This document shows, piece by piece, positions 61,070-64,000 of a stretch of 64,000 nt of DNA. Origin of the DNA: JBEKTW01 sp963727845 (lineage in GTDB: Bacteria; Bacteroidota; Ignavibacteria; UBA10030; SZUA-254); NCBI GenBank assembly GCA_963727845.1, contig CAVSHI010000006.1:124001-188000 (forward strand), given 5' to 3'. Within the stretch, counting starts at the first letter, position 1, and every line of letters begins with the position of its first letter. Under the pieces are notes generated by a model. The model ran no database searches. It was not told where the DNA came from and was given only the letters and a program-made list of their open reading frames with translations. Both the position numbers and the translations under genes were made by a program.

Positions 61070-62332
61070 TTGAAATTCAAGTCGATTAAAGGTACGCGGG
61101 ATATTCTCCCCGAGGAGAGCTATCGCTGGCAGGCGCTGGAACAAAAAGTGCGCTCGGTGATGCACCTTTTCAATTATAAAGAAATTCGAACGCCGGCTTT
61201 TGAAGAGACGGCGCTCTTTGCGCGCGGCATCGGAGAGCTGACTGATATCGTGAGCAAGGAAATGTACACGTTTCAAGACCGTGGCGGTGACCGCCTCACC
61301 CTCAAGCCGGAAATGACCGCTTCCGTCATCCGGTCGTACATCCAGCACAATCTGGGTGAGCAGCAGCCTCTGACGAAGGTCTATTACATATCTCCGATGT
61401 TCCGGCAGGAACGCCCGCAGGCCGGCCGCATGAGACAGTTTCACCAGTTCGGAGCCGAGGCGATCGGCGGCGCATCGGCCGACATCGACGCGGAAGTGAT
61501 CGCGCTCTCCGTCGAAGTGTACAACCAGTTCGGCCTCAAGGATATCTCGCTGAAAATCAATTCCGTCGGCTGCGAACAGTGCCGGCCGCAGTACAAGGAG
61601 TTGCTGAAAAAGTTTTTGAAGGAAAAGTTCAACGAACTCTCCCAGGAAAGCAAGCAGAGATTCGAACAAAATCCGCTCCGGATCATCGATTCAAAGGACG
61701 AAGGCGACCGCAAAATTACGAAAGACGCACCGCTCATGAAGGATCACCTGTGCCCGGAGTGCGATATGCATTTTTCCCGTCTCCAGTCATCCCTGAAGTC
61801 GCTGAAAGTGGACTTCCACGTGGATGGCCGGATCGTGCGCGGACTGGATTACTACACCAAGACTGCCTACGAGATCGTAAGCGGAGACCTTGGCTCACAG
61901 GATGCGTTGGCGGGAGGAGGACGCTATGACTTGCTCGTCAAGGAACTGGGCGGCAAGAGCACTCCCGCGGTAGGTTTTGCGGCAGGTATGGAGCGACTCA
62001 TGATGGTTGTGGAAAAGCAATATTCACTCGACGCCGTCGACGTGCACCCGTTAGTCTATTTTGTCGCGGCCGACGGAGAAGGCCGCCGCTGGATTTTCGA
62101 ACAGGCGTTCGCCCTTCGCCGTGCCGGGATTTCGTGTGACCTGGATATGCTCGACCGCAGCCTCAAAGCGCAAATGAGGGAAGCGGACCGGCAGCGTGCT
62201 GAATATGTTCTCGTGGTCGGCGGAAATGAGCTCCGGCAGCAGTCTGTCAATCTGAAAAATATGAAAACGGGGGAACAGCAATCGCTCACAGTGTCGGACG
62301 TTCTCCGGACACTGCAAGCTCTGCCTCGCTGA
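61070..62332 (+). CDS. hisS: Histidyl-tRNA synthetase, TTG start, four-cysteine insert
   Basis: A 420-residue class II synthetase. The start is TTG at 61070 because the conserved opening KFKSIKGTRDILP lies immediately after it; no ATG fits. Motif 1 and 2 regions (KEIRTPAFEETALF, YYISPMFRQERPQAGRMRQFHQFGAEAIG) and the HisRS-specific VDFHVDGRIVRGLDYYTKTAYEI and GGGRYDLLVKELGG are intact; the C-terminal anticodon-binding domain follows. In the insertion domain there are CEQC (Cys168, Cys171) and CPEC (Cys228, Cys231), a possible zinc-binding pair. Confidence 0.95.
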   Translation: MKFKSIKGTRDILPEESYRWQALEQKVRSVMHLFNYKEIRTPAFEETALFARGIGELTDIVSKEMYTFQDRGGDRLTLKPEMTASVIRSYIQHNLGEQQPLTKVYYISPMFRQERPQAGRMRQFHQFGAEAIGGASADIDAEVIALSVEVYNQFGLKDISLKINSVGCEQCRPQYKELLKKFLKEKFNELSQESKQRFEQNPLRIIDSKDEGDRKITKDAPLMKDHLCPECDMHFSRLQSSLKSLKVDFHVDGRIVRGLDYYTKTAYEIVSGDLGSQDALAGGGRYDLLVKELGGKSTPAVGFAAGMERLMMVVEKQYSLDAVDVHPLVYFVAADGEGRRWIFEQAFALRRAGISCDLDMLDRSLKAQMREADRQRAEYVLVVGGNELRQQSVNLKNMKTGEQQSLTVSDVLRTLQALPR

Positions 62333-62333
62333 C

Positions 62334-62747
62334 ATGAAACGGACAAAACGGATCAAGCCCACGGCCTCGGTCGAGTATCGTCTCATCGTCCAGCCAAAAT
62401 ACAAAGAGCGTGAAAATGAATACGTGACCATCGTTGAGCTGCAGACGGCGCTGGAATTCAGCAACTTTCGCTACGAAATAGTTGTTCAGGATAGCATCGA
62501 AGGCAACTCTCTTTTGCTTGACATCCGCGGACTGCATGCCCCGCGGTCGATCATGCCTGCGGTCGGTCCGGCGAGATTTCGGAAAGAGTATCCGGTATTG
62601 AAAAAGGTCAAGAGAATCACCGTTACGAAAATCGACGGTACCAAGAATACTTTCGAAGTTTCCATCTCCAAGAAGGATGTCGGTGTGAAGAAGACTCCTG
62701 ATGAATATTTTGTAGACTTTACTACGCAGCAGTATCAAAGTCAGTAG
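62334..62747 (+). CDS. Small conserved-looking protein of unknown function
   Basis: A 137-residue soluble protein that starts one base after the hisS stop. Basic N-terminus (MKRTKRIKPTAS), then VEYRLIVQPKYKERENEYVTIVELQTALEFSNFRYEIVVQDSIEG and a C-terminal beta-type region (VTKIDGTKNTFEVSISKKDVG). I recognise no domain. Translational coupling with hisS and codon use like its neighbours make it real. It may be a lineage-specific partner of either hisS or the following lgt gene, but the gap to lgt holds a repeat element. Confidence 0.75.
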   Translation: MKRTKRIKPTASVEYRLIVQPKYKERENEYVTIVELQTALEFSNFRYEIVVQDSIEGNSLLLDIRGLHAPRSIMPAVGPARFRKEYPVLKKVKRITVTKIDGTKNTFEVSISKKDVGVKKTPDEYFVDFTTQQYQSQ

Positions 62748-62764
62748 GTGATGCCGCTTAGAGA

Positions 62765-62798
62765 GATTCCCGATAGACGCGTTCGGGAATGACAAGAT
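62765..62798. repeat. Palindromic REP-like element, copy 3 (inverted)
   Basis: On the minus strand it reads ATCTTGTCATTCCCG...CGGGAATC, and the first 15 bases match 58956-58970 exactly. The 38 bases after it (62799-62836) are AAATTGTAAATCGTAAATCGC-type words reaching the lgt start. Confidence 0.7.
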
Positions 62799-62836
62799 AG
62801 CCAATGGCAAATTGTAAATCGTAAATCGCAAATCTG

Positions 62837-63670
62837 ATGTACCCACGTTTATTCACAATCGGTCCTTTCACCGTCTACAGCTTCGGGCTCATGCTCGGCA
62901 TCGGGTTCATCGTCGCGAGTGCGCTGCTGACGAATGAGCTGAAGAGGAAGGGGCTTGACCCGGCGCTCGGCAGCACGATTACGCTCATCGCAGTCGTTTT
63001 TGGTGTCGCCGGTTCCAAGATCCTGTACTTGATCGAAAGCTGGGAATACTTCGTGCGTGCTCCGTTCGAGATGGCTTTTTCTCCCGGCGGGCTCACGTGG
63101 TACGGCGGATTTATTCTTGCGACGCTTGTCATCTGGTGGTACGTAAGGAGGAAGGGAATTCCATTTCTGAAGATCTGCGATGCTGCCGCACCCGGGCTCA
63201 TGCTCGGCTACGGCATTGCCCGCATCGGATGCCATCTTGCGGGAGACGGGGATTACGGGATTCCGACAGATCTTCCGTGGGGGACGGTGTATTCGAAAGG
63301 GACGTATCCTCCGTCGGCGGCGTTCAAAGATTTTCCCGAGATTGTTCAGAAGTACGGTGTGCACGGTGTCGTTCCCGACACGATTCCGGTTCACCCGGCG
63401 CCAATGTATGAGTTCCTGATGGCCTGCGCGTTGTTCTTCGTTCTATGGAAGCTGCGATCGAAGGTCAACCCGGACGGCACATTGTTCGTGATCTATCTCA
63501 TTCTCGCGGGCATTGCCCGATTTCTGGTGGAATTCATCCGGCTCAACCCGCGGATTGCTTTCGGATTGTCGGAAGCTCAACTGATTTCAGCGTTTCTGGT
63601 CCTCGTTGGAATTATTGGCCTTCGAGTGTTGTTACATAGTCGTGGGCAGGATGTCGCGAAGCTGTCATGA
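62837..63670 (+). CDS. lgt: Prolipoprotein diacylglyceryl transferase
   Basis: A 277-residue inner-membrane enzyme that transfers diacylglycerol to the Cys of lipoprotein precursors. About seven hydrophobic segments are visible. The Lgt signature is GYGIARIGCHLAGDGDYG (residues 124-141), preceded by FSPGGLTWYGGFILA and followed by PVHPAPMYEFLMA and RFLVEFIRLNPR. It lies upstream of a glutaredoxin-like gene that overlaps its last four bases. The window's lipoproteins (TPR, propeller, 41462 gene) would depend on this enzyme. Confidence 0.94.
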   Translation: MYPRLFTIGPFTVYSFGLMLGIGFIVASALLTNELKRKGLDPALGSTITLIAVVFGVAGSKILYLIESWEYFVRAPFEMAFSPGGLTWYGGFILATLVIWWYVRRKGIPFLKICDAAAPGLMLGYGIARIGCHLAGDGDYGIPTDLPWGTVYSKGTYPPSAAFKDFPEIVQKYGVHGVVPDTIPVHPAPMYEFLMACALFFVLWKLRSKVNPDGTLFVIYLILAGIARFLVEFIRLNPRIAFGLSEAQLISAFLVLVGIIGLRVLLHSRGQDVAKLS

Positions 63671-63921
63671 TTCTCGTTGAGCTGTATTCAAGGGACGATT
63701 GCCATCTCTGCGAGGTTGCGAAGTCAGTTCTTCTCGAAGCCCGGAAGAAACAACCCTTTGAATTCCGGGAGATCAAAATCCATGATGGGGATCGAGAATT
63801 TGAACGATTTCGGGAGCGAATCCCCGTGGTGCACATCAACAAGAAGTTTGCATTTCAATATCGCGTTCCTGAAAAGGAGTTGCTCGAGAAGCTGCAAACG
63901 GCGAGCTCGGGCGTGTTGTGA
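63667..63921 (+). CDS. Glutaredoxin-like thioredoxin-fold protein (DUF836 type)
   Basis: An 84-residue redox protein with the active-site motif CHLC at residues 12-15 (SRDDCHLCEVAKSVL) and a cis-proline region (ERIPVVHINKKFAFQYRV). The fold suits a small thiol-disulfide oxidoreductase of the glutaredoxin/DUF836 type; the partner is unknown. Its ATG overlaps the lgt stop as ATGA, so it is co-translated, and its TGA overlaps the next GTG start. Confidence 0.85.
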   Translation: MILVELYSRDDCHLCEVAKSVLLEARKKQPFEFREIKIHDGDREFERFRERIPVVHINKKFAFQYRVPEKELLEKLQTASSGVL

Positions 63922-64000
63922 ACATCCTTCCCAAATCTCTTGAAGCACTGGGAATTGCCTCGGTGATGATCGGGCTGGTACAGGGGTTGTACGGCTCCAT
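63918..64000 (+). CDS. Start of a membrane protein, cut by the window edge
   Basis: A GTG at 63918 overlaps the preceding stop (GTGA) and opens a frame reading MNILPKSLEALGIASVMIGLVQGLYGS to the edge. The visible 27 residues include one hydrophobic segment (ALGIASVMIGLVQGLY). The start is supported by the overlap; the family is not recognisable. Confidence 0.55.
   Translation, partial: MNILPKSLEALGIASVMIGLVQGLYGS

Overview
The window looks like chromosomal DNA from a Gram-negative bacterium of the Bacteroidota/Chlorobi (FCB) assemblage, most like Ignavibacteria or a relative. I infer this from three secreted giants that end in the NYPNPFNPTT-type C-terminal domain of type IX secretion (T9SS) cargo, from an outer-membrane gene set (TonB-receptor-like protein, TolC, lipoproteins, Lgt), and from many intergenic palindromes and degenerate short-word repeats. 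No phage, insertion sequence, CRISPR array, rRNA or tRNA gene was recognised. I count about 49 protein genes.

Layout. 1-2.7 kb: a cut-off exported protein, a DUF3467 protein and a TPR lipoprotein, all on the minus strand. 3.1-7.5 kb: an M16 zinc protease and a phospholipase-D-like secreted protein. 7.5-13.1 kb (minus): a small membrane protein, a polyprenyl-phosphate sugar transferase, gmhA, alaS and clpS. 13.2-24 kb (plus): two very large T9SS cargo proteins and a TonB-receptor-like protein. 24.5-28.6 kb: a LOG-family protein, then a minus-strand pair of secreted proteins (seven-bladed propeller lipoprotein and a T9SS-like protein). 28.9-32.1 kb: HAD phosphatase, Gfo/Idh/MocA oxidoreductase and CCA-adding-type nucleotidyltransferase. 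32.2-39.3 kb: an efflux operon (TolC, HlyD-type adaptor, one MacB-type ATPase, three FtsX-type permeases). 39.4-43.1 kb (minus): a large Rossmann-fold protein, a YbjQ protein, a lipoprotein and a membrane protein. 43.3-46 kb: a subtilisin-like T9SS cargo protease. 46-55.9 kb (minus): a barrel-like protein, lysine 6-aminotransferase, a semialdehyde dehydrogenase, a frameshifted purB, an HtrA protease, a split transketolase and plsY. 56-64 kb (plus): larB, a Nudix hydrolase, cystathionine beta-synthase, a cystathionine gamma-lyase/synthase, a PTS-IIA-like protein, hisS, a small conserved-looking unknown, lgt, a glutaredoxin-like protein and the start of a membrane protein.

Genes that probably work together: lat and the aldehyde dehydrogenase could convert lysine to alpha-aminoadipate; CBS and the gamma-family enzyme could run transsulfuration; gmhA and the sugar transferase belong to surface-polysaccharide synthesis; the six-gene efflux operon is a self-contained export unit.

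The most unusual content is non-coding. Degenerate short-word tracts (for example AGTTGAATAGTTAGG, GGATTGACGATTG, CCAAGAACTAAG) fill many gene gaps, recur almost identically 4.6 kb apart in opposite orientation with only purine transitions between the copies, and one such tract appears in frame inside alaS as a roughly 23-residue insertion. Several palindromic repeat families sit directly on stop codons or inside coding starts. At least five promoters share TTGNNT-N16/17-TATATT, and two of them leave almost no 5' leader.
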